The notes beneath the pieces are model-generated. The model saw only the letters and a list, made by a program, of their open reading frames with translations. It was not told where the DNA came from and made no database searches. This document shows positions 1 through 10,570 of a stretch of DNA of 64,000 nucleotides, in pieces. Positions within the stretch are counted from its first letter, which is position 1; each line of letters opens with the position of its first letter. The position numbers and the translations under genes were made by a program. Source of the stretch: Daedaleopsis sinensis (lineage: Eukaryota; Basidiomycota; Agaricomycetes; Polyporales; Polyporaceae); assembly GCA_033807695.1 (NCBI GenBank), contig CM066308.1:3286001-3350000 (forward strand), written 5' to 3'.

Positions 1-1486
1 AGCAGACGGTGGACGTGCTCGGTCGGGTGCCCGGTATCTGTGCGTGCGAGTGCGGTGAGAATTCGACGGTCGCTGCGCGCGAAGAGAGGTGCGGCACGCA
101 CTGTACCAGAAGAACGACGGGTCCTTGCACTCGCAGAACCTGCATACACACACGCACACATCGAGCCAGAAATCAGCATCGACGTCGACGTCAGCCCGCC
201 TTGAGATCTGAGACCCGAGAGGCGGCGGCTCACCCCGTCACGTTCGCGAACCCGTACTCCGCCGCGCGGTCGAGCACGCGGCCGAACCACGCGTGCGCGT
301 CGAAGGAGAGCACCGCGACGTCCGGGTGCGTGCGCGCGAAGGCCGCGGCGTGCGCGGCGAGTGCGGCGTTGTAATCGAGGATGTGCTGGCGGTAGAGCGC
401 GGCGTCGGCGGCGCTGTCGCCGAGGTGGCCCGGGGAGCGCTCGAGGGGCGGGACGTTGACGAAGAGGTATGTCCCGCGCAGGTTGTGCGTGTATGCGTTG
501 CGCTGCAGGGGCGGCGGTCAGAGGTCACCGGTCACCGGTCAGTGGTTGAGCTGAGCATATAGGTAGGACGGGGACACGTACGACAGCACCGAAGAGGGAC
601 TGCATCTCGGTCTCCCAGAAGGCTTTGAAGTCCAGCTGCAAACCGGGCGACGTTGAGTGTTATTCTTCAAGCTTTCAGTTTCAAGGTGAGAAGGGCAGAT
701 ACGCACCGTGGTGTTGTGCAGGGTGTCGCCCGTGTCGTTGATGCCGATCCACCAGGCGACGAGGGTCTCAGCGGCGGGGTGCGGGACCACGCTGGACGCG
801 TAGGCGACCCACTGCTTGACCTCGTCGACGAGGTCGACGGTGAAGTTGTGGTGCAGCGGGAGTCTGTGCGGACATGGATTGGCCGGGTGTCACAACGGCA
901 CGACTCGTAAATGGTGCACGCACAGGTCCTTGTCGATGTCCGCCCCAGCGAAGGCGAAGTTCCAGAGCTGGTGCGGGGCGCAGTCGGAGGGCCTGCCGTG
1001 GAAGCAGCCTGTCAGGAACTCTGTCTGCACTTTCGCGGTGCGGTTGTGTCATGTCAACGGGAGGGCGCAAAAATGATTGATGATGAGGCGCACCCAGCTC
1101 GATCCGTCTGAACTCGTCTAGTAACCACATCGTGGCGTCAGATGTGAGTTTGGAGCAGTGTGCGAGCAGACGCACATTCTTCGGGATGATCTCGTTCTCT
1201 AACAGTTCGCGAGGAGTGAAAGCGAGGTCAAAGGCGTCGCCGATAAAACTATAGGGATGGATGATAGTGTGAGTGACCATGTACTCAGGAATTCGCGAAC
1301 TCGAGGAACTCACCTGAAGTTGGCGTGGCCTTTCGTCCCCTGAACGAATGTGTAAGAGTCCCCGAACGCATAGACATACTTCGTCTTCGCCCAGTCGAAG
1401 TTCGCTCTCGGGGGTGCAGCGAAAACAGAAGAAGCGAGCGCGGCGACGAACGTTGCGGCAGAGACTTGCACGACAGAGAGCATCAT
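1..1486 (-). CDS. Secreted GDSL/SGNH carbohydrate esterase (CE16-like acetylesterase), 3' end outside window
   Basis: Likely removes acetyl groups from hemicellulose oligosaccharides outside the cell. The start at 1486 gives a signal peptide (MMLSVVQVSAATFVAALASS, cut near VFA-A). The SGNH blocks appear in order after splicing: FGDSYTF (nucleophile Ser), FAGADID (Gly), GINDTGD (Asn), and at the left edge NTGHPTEHVH carrying the catalytic His. Exon 1 is 1486-1314 and exon 2 begins at 1248; further introns of about 50-70 nt lie near 1100, 900 and 660. Near the C-terminus, exons end at 234 (donor GTGAGC) and resume at 139 with FCECKDPSFFWY, a cysteine-rich CE16 tail. One more intron precedes the His exon. 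The reading frame is still open at base 1, so the last codons are missing. The next gene (SOD) is divergent. The family call is firm; CE16 rather than another SGNH family is my judgement. Confidence 0.85.
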
Positions 1487-2192
1487 CTTGGGTGACGACA
1501 CGGCTCCTTTACATCTGACCGCGTAATACTCATATACCTCCTCATCATGCGCAAGCCGTAAAGCGACCTTGGGGGCCGGCACGGTTAATGTTCAGGTGAC
1601 CTCTGGAATGACCGACCTTTGCGTTCCTAACTTCCTGCACTCGACGGCGGCCCGCTTCATGTTGGGGCAGGTCGGGATAACTCTAAGGCTTCGCATTGTC
1701 ACAGCCTTTCTAATGAGGTCTGACTCTCAATATGCCGTGTCTGGGAGAGGACAAAGATGATGGGTTAATTGACGGTGCTTCAGTAGCCTTCAGTAGCGTC
1801 CCCGCATTCGCCCACGGAGCGGAACGGTGATCTCCGCGCTGGCGTCAGTACCGGGCCGGTGGGCTTCCGACATGCTGCTACTCTGAGAGTCGGAATGCGA
1901 GGTCATGAATGTCCGTGGTGTGTCAGGGTGCGTGTCCCCTGCAGTCTTGCCAGAACATGCACGAAATACCAAACGAACAGCGAAGGACAGCTGAGGGGGC
2001 CGGCGGCGGTGGGGCGAGATGACAAAGTTCGGATGATCGTTGTTGAAGGTGTGTGAACCGTCTGAGTAACGGTGGCGATTGTCCTATCCCATAAGTACCA
2101 CTCAGTGAGCCATTTTCGCCTTCGCCTTCGCCGTCGTCCACCGTCACCTCGACCCACTCTTCGTTCAGCCGTCTGCGTACTCGTGCTCGACA
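1487..2192. other. Divergent intergenic region between esterase and SOD
   Basis: About 0.7 kb separates two start codons that point away from each other, so it should hold both promoters. No ORF in it shows recognisable protein features, and I see no clear TATA box. Confidence 0.5.
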
Positions 2193-3102
2193 ATGGACTT
2201 TCCCCCGGCTCGCCAGACGAGGCAACCCCGCCTCGCGATCGTCGCGTCCTTCCTCCTCATCGCCGTCTTTGTCATCTGGCTCATTCTCCCAAGGAGTCCA
2301 GCCCCTGCAGAGGAAATCCTGCCCATCCCGATCCTCACAAAGGTGCGTGACCCTATATCTCCCCCGCAACACCCCAGGCTCACGCAAGTGTCTGCGCGGA
2401 CTCAGGCTGTGGCCATCCTGAGCGGGGACACAGCGGTGACCGGGACAGTGACGTTCACACAGGCGTTCCCGACCGCCCCCGTTGTCATCTCGGGGGAGAT
2501 CAAGAACCTGCGCGTGTCGGCGGAGCATGGGTTCCATATCCAGTACGTTGATCCTCCTTCAGGCGAGTCCGGTACGCCGAGCGGAGCACGGTTCACTCAC
2601 ACGACCGCTTGGGCAGCGCGTCTGGAGACCTCAGCAAGGGCTGCATATCTGCAGGCTCCCACTTCAACCCCTTCGAGGTCACCCATGGTGCGCCGAGTAA
2701 TGCGCGACTGGAGCGGCACGTCGGGGATTTGGGGAACGTCGAGACAGACTCGAACGGGGTGGCCAGCTTCTCCTTCCAGGACCCCCTCATCTCCCTGAAC
2801 GGACCACTGAGCATTGTCGGGTGCGTCTGCCGCTATATGTCGTATATTCACTCCGAACTCACGCGGCCCCCATTTCAGTCGTGCGGTCGTCGTTCACGCG
2901 GTACGTGCAGCTGGTTCTGAAATGGTGCACATATATTCATTGTATCCTGCAGGGAACCGATGATCTTGGACGTGGCGACGACGACGAGTCGCTGAAGACT
3001 GGCAATGCAGGCGCACGCGCTGCATGCGGTGTAATCGGTGAGTCTCGCGGAATTTGGCTCGTCTCCAACCCTATTTGACATCCGTCAGGGCTATCGGTTT
3101 GA
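2193..3102 (+). CDS. Cu/Zn superoxide dismutase with N-terminal membrane anchor
   Basis: Converts superoxide to oxygen and hydrogen peroxide. Exons 2193-2342, 2406-2542, 2617-2820, 2879-2900, 2953-3037 and 3089-3102 add up to 612 nt, a clean 203-residue frame with GT-AG introns. All metal ligands are visible: GFHIHASGD (two Cu His), HFNP (bridging His), THGAP and RHVGDLGNV (Zn His and Asp), and VVVHAGTDD (last Cu His). Both disulfide cysteines are present (SKGC and AACGVIG). Unlike cytosolic SOD1 it starts with about 50 extra residues containing one hydrophobic stretch (residues 14-32) after a basic segment, with no obvious cleavage site. I infer a type II membrane anchor with the enzyme facing the lumen or outside. 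The C-terminus is the usual GVIGLSV. It lies tail to tail with the FunK1 relic. Confidence 0.93.
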
Positions 3103-3237
3103 AACCCTGCGAGCTTCGAAATCAAAATATCTCCTGTACTCGTAGTTTCCACAGAGACCGTTTCTCCTGGAATGATAGCCTTTATTACCGTCACACCCAC
3201 AACAGCTGTGTTGCGCAAGTAGAAGGCAAAGACTGGT

Positions 3238-5554
3238 TCATTTCGGGTATTTGCCGCTGTATCTGCTAGAACGAGCCCTGCCCGTCCGTCGCAGTACTAT
3301 TTTCAAGGGGTTTTTCGGCCCATCACCGCTGAGGTCGTCTCCTGTCCAGGTAGCCAGTCGTCGTCGTTTGGTGCCTCGCGCCGCTGTGGCGCCTTCAATT
3401 GCATACTCAGCGTCCGAGCTAGAGTCCGAGTCCTGATAGTAGTGGAGAGGAGTTGGAGGGGATGAGTAGGGCACGTCAGAATGTTGCATCGAGTCGGAGT
3501 CCGGTTCCGATTCATCGTCGACCTCGGCAATGTCTTCGAATCTGTCTGCATCCTCCAGCGAAGAATCGGCTAGGAAACTCTTCCAAAAACTGTGCAAGTG
3601 AGTGAGATCAGCCCGATGGTGCTTATATGCGTCTTCTAGGTTGGGGGGTGGAGCGAGAAAGTCCATTACGGTGTTCAGCCATCGGTGTAGGTGAGGGTTC
3701 GTGAACTTGACCGGGGACGTCCATATACGAGTGCCTTGATTCGCAATCTTGCCCGAACCACCGATCGTCTCTTCGCCGAACCGCACGATGTGGTCAAATA
3801 AAGACGCTATTGTGATGGAGATCTCCTTCGGACTGCGGTTGTGAGGGAAGAAACGGAGAGCGCAGTAGAGGACGACCTAGAGGAGGGACTCCATGTCGTC
3901 TTGGAACGTGTGTACGTGGTCCGATTCTGCTAGCACGTTGCTTGACATGAAGCGCCACGTCCCCTGAACGTACGTTGAGCAGCTTTACGCCTATCAGAAT
4001 GGGACCACGAACCGTTCGACCCGAGTCTTGAGAGTGCCCTTGCTCGTCGACATGAGACGAGCATTCCCAATCTACCAAGTATCCCTTTCTAGTGCTTCTT
4101 CCAGCCTCCTGCACGAGGATGATATTGCCAATACTGATGTCTCTGTGGATACGGGAATCCTTCGAGACTTCTCGCATAGCTAGGTAAAACCACGGCGATC
4201 GCATCAACAATGCAACGGTATAATGGCGGAGAGGACCAACCTTCATAGACATCAAACGTCGCATGCAACAACTCCCTCAAGCTACGAACTCTTTTCAAGG
4301 GGTATCCAACTGTGCCGAGCAGTATTCGATGATGGATGCGTATAGATACACGAATCCTATTCCCATCGACGCGACAAACCCAAGGTTCCCTGTCGTATCG
4401 GTCAGTCTTCGTGAATTCGTGCTTCTATAGCTCTGTTTAGAGGAGTATCGGGATATGAATGAGATAAACGCACCTGATATCTCAGACCCCTCATAGACGT
4501 CATCTGCCCCGATGAAGGGCGGGACATTGCAAATGTTTAGTTTGTTCAGGCCAGCGATCACGCTGCCTTCCATGTCTCGGTAGTCACGCCACGCATCCTT
4601 GAGAAAGACGAGCTGTTGGAAGTAGCATGCACGGCCCAGTATCCCCTGGTGCCGCGGCCTGTGGGAGACAGGGGGGAGATAACGGGGCGGGAAACGAGGT
4701 ACCGGTCCACTCGTTGTTTCGTTTTGCGCTCGCTGTCCAACTTTGTCATGACATCGACCGCCATTACAAAACCCTCCTTGTAATGCTCTGAGATTGCCTT
4801 GGTAAGTTCCTCTCCTTCGACGGCCAGATGAGCTTGAACATGGTGAGTGATTGCGTCGACGAAGAGTGTTTCTTCGTGGGGGGGGGGGCAACGTGAACGT
4901 CGTGTCGTGACCCCGTTCGACTGCCGATGCGCAGGAGAAACGCCAGAGGAACTCGCAGAGCCAGTCAGGATAGACTCGGATATCGAAAGATTCGCTGACA
5001 ACGACACCAGCACGATCCCATCGGCACAGACGAGCACTAGAGCCTGCCATGGAAATAGAGAATAGAAAGACACGAGGTTGGCGAGCGAATATTTCCCTGA
5101 CATACGCGCAGTGTTGCCCTAGTGCCCTGTTAACGCGAGATTCAGCACCCTCACCCCTGAAGCGGGACACGAGCTCGTGTGCTACTCGGTCTTCGGGAGC
5201 CTTGGCGTCGGAGGAAGGGTCAACGAAGAAGTCATGAGAGGGATGTGCCTTGACCTCTACAAAGAGCTCAGAGTAGCCAAGGTCGGCACGAGATGTACGG
5301 TCTGATTCCTTTACGCCGTCATGATGCTGCGTACGGAAACAGGGTATGTGCAGATTCATGACGCCTTGTCGATGGGGATGCTCAGACCGTTCGCATGAGG
5401 CGTCGAAGACTAACCCGTGTGCACGAGACCTATGCTGCGAATGCTTGTTCAGCGCATCAAGCTGGAGATATAGTGTCTCAACGTGAATGAAGGACGGGAA
5501 GACATTACAGGGCACGTACCAAAGGTTTGCAGATTTCGGCAGGAGTCTTGGCAT
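3238..5554 (-). pseudogene. Decayed fungal-type protein kinase (FunK1)
   Basis: FunK1 kinases are a family expanded in mushrooms, with unknown substrates. Family blocks are easy to follow: FSISMAGSSARLCRWDRAG with LCEFLWRFS (N-terminal half), SPTGRGTRGYWAV, LVFLKDAW, VGYPLKRVRSLREL, the catalytic loop IHRDISIGNIIL, the metal-binding LVDWE, GTWRFMS, and a basic C-terminal tail. Plausible introns join the blocks around 4240-4200 and 4010-3965. Three lesions break the frame: an 11-G run at 4878-4888 shifts frame after HDTTFTL; a second shift near 4620-4625 lies between GYWAVHAT and LVFLKD; and a TAG at 3877-3879 interrupts DDMESLL...VVLYCALRF, where family members usually have Tyr. Assembly error could explain the homopolymer, but three lesions favour a pseudogene. 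The start at 5554 is only the first Met of the open frame. Confidence 0.75.
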
Positions 5555-5935
5555 TCCGCGGGACTTGGTTAAATGCTCTCCAGCTGGATAGCCTGTGCTT
5601 GTCTATCGACTTTGGAGCAGCTGGGAGAAACTCATCTATAAATTATTCCACGGGCATGGGTCCTACTATGTGTTCCCTCAACTCTTGCACATAACGGTTA
5701 TGGCGAGATGGAGCGTCGCGGGCCTGCAGACCTCGGGTTCGTATAAGATCTTCGTCGAAAGCCATTGGAATATTGTAGAGACAAGCATCCTCTTCTGAGT
5801 TGAGCATCATGATGTAGCTATACGAGGTGGCCTGGTGAAGCGGTTGAGAAGAGAAGTGGTTAGCAATAGAGTTGGATGTGTGGCGCGGACTCGGCTTGAA
5901 CCTAACTTACAGTGTGAGAAAGTTCCGTAATATTA
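5555..5935. other. Spacer between FunK1 relic and foldback element
   Basis: About 380 bases with no supported ORF. It may hold the old FunK1 promoter. Nothing else is recognisable. Confidence 0.4.
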
Positions 5936-6110
5936 CAGCTGTTTCTGAAATGTTTGTCCTTCGAACTCCGACGCCACAAGCGACTGCAGGTTCGACACGA
6001 AAAAATCGGGAAAGTCGATTAATTTCTACACAGTCCTATGATACCTCTAGCGGCCTGAAACTTTGCATATGCGTAGCATACGTACTGAGGAACATGTACA
6101 GCAAGTTTGA
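5936..6110 (+). repeat. Left inverted arm of foldback element
   Basis: A 175 bp inverted repeat matching 6604-6778 on the other strand. It begins CAGCTGTTTCTG and ends AGCAAGTTTGA. Confidence 0.88.
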
Positions 6111-6603
6111 GGAGGAACGACGTAGAAATGAGTGCACGGTTGGTCGTACGTTTTATTCATAAGAGGCGTCTCAGTCTGAGGTGCTTGACATTCCTTTGAT
6201 GCCACCGGTGTGCGCTGCATTCTTCCTAGGCTGTTCAATGTATTACATATTCTAAAACCTCTTCATGAAGAACCTGTGGACCTCCACTCAATGTGATTCG
6301 TGGCCTGAGGATACTATACCGAGTCATCTTGCCACTTGTGGGCCAATGCTTGCCCCCCCTGCACTCGGACACATCAAGGGCATATGCGAGCTCACAGACT
6401 GCCCCTAGAGCCGAGACAAGCACAGCTGCCCCTTCAAATCATTGGCAGTCTTTCGATTGTGCATATGAGGCTGGAAGGAGGAGGGGAGCGAAGAGGAAGA
6501 AAGCATTGATCCGGTGGAATCTCGAGCAAATGGACATCATAAAGGCGCCGACACATCTGTCTATGTGTCGCTCACAGCATGGTCATTTCTCCATCAATCT
6601 GCT

Positions 6604-6778
6604 TCAAACTTGCTGTACATGCTTCTCAGTACGTATGCTACGCATATGCAAAGTTTCAGGCCGCTAGAGGTATCGTAGGACTGTGTAGCAATTAATCGAT
6701 TTTCCCGATTTTCTCGTGTCGAATCTGCAGTCGCTTGTGGCGTCGGAGTTCGAAGGACAAACATTTCAGAAACAGCTG
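6604..6778 (-). repeat. Right inverted arm of foldback element
   Basis: The reverse-complement copy of 5936-6110, followed directly by the TA at 6779-6780. Confidence 0.88.
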
Positions 6779-6901
6779 TACTAACGTTCAAGTTCCGCGC
6801 CAGCACAGGTAAACTCTGCTAAATACACAACACCTCGCTCAACGAGTCGTCACCAGCCTTTTCGAAGACGGTGTCTGGTTTGAACGTCGCTCATCCACAA
6901 T

Positions 6902-7771
6902 ATGGCCCTCACCCATGCTATCATCCGCGTTCTTCTCCGCTTCATCCCGGCTGGATTAAAATCTTTCCTTTACGCCCAAGTTGCCAAGGCGAGCGCTAGG
7001 TGTGGTCACGAAGTATCCGCCAAAACCTACCGCCTTCCTTGTGGCCTCCTTCTCAAAGTTTCGTCTGACACCACCGCCAACGAGGCGTACGGCTTACAAA
7101 TGGCGGGAAGCATACCCGGAGTGCACACACCCCTCCTCATCGACTTCGTCTCCTCCAGCGTTCGCTCATATACCCTCATGACATGGATCGATGGCGATTG
7201 CTGCGAGACTGTGTGGCAGTCACTCACCCCGAGGGACAAAGAACGCATTGTCTCAGAACTGCGTACACAGATCAGTATCATACGAGAACATACGGCGGGA
7301 CACACACACCCCATTTGCGCCACATCTGGACACATCATCTCCGACCCTCGTGTCCCTTGGGTCAGCGAGGATCTTCTCACCTTTTCATCTCCTCGTGAAT
7401 TCATGGAACAGGTATGGCTGGGGCTTGACTTCCCCTTCTTGCGCAATACCATCGCGCCAGCCATTCGTCCACTTGTGAACCGAGAAGACATACCAATTGT
7501 CTTCTGTCATGGAGACATATATCCGAAGAATATAATGTTGCCAGGCGGTTTGGCCCAGTGGCGGGCGGGGACAACTCCTCTGCATCTTATAGATTGGGAG
7601 CTCTCGGGCTGGATGCCTCTACCGTGGGAGGCGTTGAAAGCGACTTGGATCATCTGTGACCGTGAAGAAGACGAATGGTATGGAATGATGCAAGACGTCT
7701 TTTCGGAGTCTTTAGCGGAATTGGAGGTGGATTGGCTTTGGAGGACCCAATCCAATATCCCCATCCTGTGA
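6902..7771 (+). CDS. Aminoglycoside phosphotransferase-like (APH/choline-kinase fold) kinase
   Basis: A single-exon, 289-residue protein of the APH superfamily, small-molecule or protein kinases with the protein-kinase-like fold. The catalytic loop is FCHGDIYPKNIML (about residues 202-214), and the metal-binding block is HLIDWELSGWMPLPWE (about 228-243). An upstream LLKVSS segment near residue 50 could hold the ATP-binding Lys, followed by the hinge-like YTLMTWIDG. Fungal genomes carry dozens of such genes of unknown substrate; resistance to aminoglycosides should not be assumed. Lack of introns contrasts with its neighbours. It sits directly downstream of the foldback element. The call is confident at family level only. 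Confidence 0.88.
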   Translation: MALTHAIIRVLLRFIPAGLKSFLYAQVAKASARCGHEVSAKTYRLPCGLLLKVSSDTTANEAYGLQMAGSIPGVHTPLLIDFVSSSVRSYTLMTWIDGDCCETVWQSLTPRDKERIVSELRTQISIIREHTAGHTHPICATSGHIISDPRVPWVSEDLLTFSSPREFMEQVWLGLDFPFLRNTIAPAIRPLVNREDIPIVFCHGDIYPKNIMLPGGLAQWRAGTTPLHLIDWELSGWMPLPWEALKATWIICDREEDEWYGMMQDVFSESLAELEVDWLWRTQSNIPIL

Positions 7772-8521
7772 ACCAAACCGGCGTCCTATTTTGCATGTGA
7801 GTGATCAATCTGAGCTGTCGATTCCATTACTAATGCTTCATATCAAAATAGGTGTTGCGAGCTCATCAATCCTGTCTTGTCGAACCTCCTCTCCCTTCGT
7901 TTTTGATTCCGAGACGGGATCTATCACGAAATATGGCACGACATCGCTTCGAGTAGCATCATGTGTAAACGAGCAGTTGAACGTGTGCAATCCATCTACG
8001 CCGCATTCGGATCTTCATCGAGCCCTCGATCCCTGCGTGGGGCCTGAGCTCAATCACTCAGTCCATCTATTCATGCGCTGAGGGGGCGGTTAAAGTCTGC
8101 ATTCGAGTGACTTTGGTTCATGAGTACTAGCCTGATCGCATCTACAATCGTTGTAACGCCGCTCGTACACTTGATTCCACTGGCAATGAGTACCCCGAGT
8201 GGCCAGGTATGCGCGCTGTCTCATGCATCATGTCCTGGATCTCCTTTCCGACTGAGTTCACGTGCATCGATCGACATGTCCGAACGGACAACACATTGAG
8301 AGTTTTAACTCACCAAGTCCGTTTGCTACAGCATGGAACTACGGCATGGATGCATCTGTAATACTATCATGATGTCCGGAACCCAGTGATATTGAGAATG
8401 TAAACAGCAGCAGCCTTAGAGCAGCATTCGAATAGAAGAATGTGACTCTAAGATGGTCGAACGATGAGCTTCGGGATACGAGTACAGTCTGTTTCCCCTC
8501 TGGTATACAACGAAACACCGT
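7772..8521. other. Convergent intergenic region, no gene seen
   Basis: This holds the 3' ends of the APH-like gene and the GH131 gene. A short open frame at 7791-8081 shows no protein-like features. Confidence 0.5.
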
Positions 8522-10033
8522 TTACTGGCACTAAAGGGGCGGGAATGTCAGAGGCGGAACGGGTACATAATGAAGTTACTCATCAGACTCACCTGGTAGT
8601 AGTAGGGAGGCGACACAGCCTTACACGTGAAGGGACTCACGCACGCGGTTGGGCCGGAGAACCCAGTACCTAGAACGCGGGGGATCAGACGTGGTAGATA
8701 CGAAGTAACTCGGGCGCCAACTCACCACCGCACTGTCCCCACTGCGTCTGCAGGGGACCGCTAGCAGTCGAGGTCGAACTGGTGGGAGGGGCGGGTGACG
8801 TCGTCGGCGCAGGAGCAGTCGTAATGGGGTCCGACGTAGCCGGGGGGTTGGGCGCAGACGAGCCGGTGCCAATGGCGGTGGTGATAGGCCCGCTCTCGAT
8901 GAACACGCCCGAGACGTACCAGTCCTCAGGCGCGGGGGTGTTGACGATGCGGAGCACACCGACGTGGAAGTCGGCCGAGTTGGTCGAGGTCGACGCCTTG
9001 ATGTTGTTCGCAACCTTCGTAAGCGGCGCAGAGCCAGTCGAGGCCCACAGGCCGACGGTGCCCGCCGAGAACTATAAGGAAGTGCGGTGAGCGGTTTGTC
9101 GCTTGCGCTATGCACTCAGACTATGGGAACTCACGTCAATGTCGTATGCGAAGTTGAACCACGTTCCAGCGGTGAAGGGTGTTCCCCACTGAGGCTGGCC
9201 ACCGACGTGCCACTCAATGTTAGTCGCATTGGGTCCGACACCGTACTTCAGCTGTAGGCGCAGGCGTTTAGCCCCTGGTGCGTAAGATATGCACCGGTCT
9301 TCTCACCTCAGTGAAGTGAGACTCGAAGAACATGATCTGATGCTCGAGGGTTGACTGCGACGCTTTCGTCAGCACATACACCAGTGCGGTGGGTGGGGCA
9401 TCTCTGAGTCAACTCACGTCTGGCAAGTTCGTACCCGGATGCGAGATAGAGAAGTGGTAGAACAAGTTGCCTGTACCCAAGTTTGCGGTGGTCTGGGGGA
9501 TGAGCTCAGCACTAGGAAGGAGAGGAAGTCAAATTACTGTTTGGTGTTAAACGATGGACCGTACCGCTCCATGTTAGAGTTCCAGGTCGCGGTAGAGTCA
9601 ATAGTCATTTTGAGACCGTGAGTTTCAGAGGTCAACGCCGGGTTTTTGTAGGCGGCATCCAGCGCAAGGTAGTGCGAGGTCGGCTGGCTACCGTGAATGT
9701 ACTGTCCTCTACTTGAGAGTCGCACTCAAAGCAGAAAGATGGACAAAGACATACCCATTGGTAGGTCCCGACTTGGCTCGCCCATGACCCTAAGACACAC
9801 ACATGAGAATTCTCCATATTACCGCCCCATCCTACCGCGCTCGGTGCACTCACATTTGTCGAAGTCCGCTGCCGTGCTGAACGGGTTGAAAGAGCCTGCA
9901 GACCACAAGTCAAAACTTGGCATAATATCACGGTGAACAGCCAGATTGAGAACTTACCGTCCCAGACAATGCTGCCGCCACGCACAGCGGCGACGAACAA
10001 GGCGAAAGACGCGAGAGCAGACCGGACGAACAT
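8522..10033 (-). CDS. Secreted GH131 beta-glucanase with C-terminal CBM1
   Basis: GH131 enzymes cleave beta-1,3/1,6- and beta-1,4-glucans. The start at 10033 gives a signal peptide (MFVRSALASFALFVAAVRGG). The mature protein opens SIVWDG, then SFNPFSTAADFDKWSW and SQVGTYQW across two short introns. It continues with LDAAYKNPALTSETHGLKMT, MERTELIPQTT, HQIMFFESHFTEVKYG, GTWFNFAYDIDF and VGLWAS, all in family order. A Thr/Pro/Ser/Ala linker follows, then a CBM1: QTQWGQCGG, intron, TGFSGPTACVSPFTCK, PPYYYQ, intron, and a final Cys-Gln-stop at 8522. The CBM1 aromatic and cysteine pattern is complete, so cellulose binding is expected. Introns are 50-70 nt. A TATA-like sequence lies 70 bp upstream. 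Role: plant cell-wall attack, together in function with the CE16 and expansin-like genes elsewhere in the window. Confidence 0.9.
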
Positions 10034-10570
10034 ACTGACTGAACGAATTCGAACGCGTGAGCAGGACCTAGCTTACTCGCACCCCGACCGCTGCTCGATC
10101 CTTAAATATGGTCATCCGGATAATCGTCCGGGATATAGACGTCGCATCTACTCTATGCGGGAACAACGCACATAGCGTTGTTAAACGCGAGGATTGCCCG
10201 TTATTCCTCGGGAACAACGTCGGAGGTTACCCAGATCCCCGCATGATCACAACGACGAACGCCCACTGTACGAGACGTGGCAGGCCGACGTCGAACCGCC
10301 CGGTTCACGGGGGTGGGCTCGGGAGAACCATGGATATTCCGAACTGATTAAACTGGTACAGAGGGTATGTCTTCCGGGGTATGAACGTGAACACCACTAG
10401 TGATGCCTGATGAAGTCATGCGTGCAATGAATGCGGATGCTGGGGAAATGGGGAAACGTGTAGGTATAAGTTACGGCCAAGCGGTGTAGGGTCGTGCTGG
10501 CCATGGGAATGAGATGCAGCAGACAGCCGAGTCAAATCGTACAAGTCGTCGGGGATCGTGGTGGTCGTGG
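10034..10570. promoter_or_regulatory. Promoter region of the GH131 gene
   Basis: On the minus strand a TATTTAA box at 10102-10108 lies about 70 bp before the GH131 start. At 10116-10131 there is an exact inverted repeat CCGGA-N6-TCCGG, which could bind a Zn2Cys6 dimer. The rest also covers the 3' end of the CSC1-like gene. Confidence 0.5.

Larger units (their letters stand above)
5936..6778. mobile_element. Foldback (long-TIR) non-autonomous DNA transposon, TA target duplication
   Basis: Two arms of 175 bp, 5936-6110 and 6604-6778, are inverted copies that I align at about 96% identity; the seven differences are nearly all transitions. Both ends begin CAGCTGTTTCTGAAATG and each is flanked by TA (5934-5935 and 6779-6780), the target duplication expected of Tc1/mariner-type transposition. 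The roughly 490 bp centre (6111-6603) has no transposase-like ORF, so the element would need a helper in trans. The right end lies only 123 bp upstream of the APH-like kinase start and could contribute to its promoter. High arm identity suggests a recent insertion or gene conversion between arms. Confidence 0.85.

Noticed and set aside
8464..8673. Plus-strand ORF near the GH131 3' end
   Set aside because: Overlaps the spliced CBM1 exons on the other strand, which form a complete domain.
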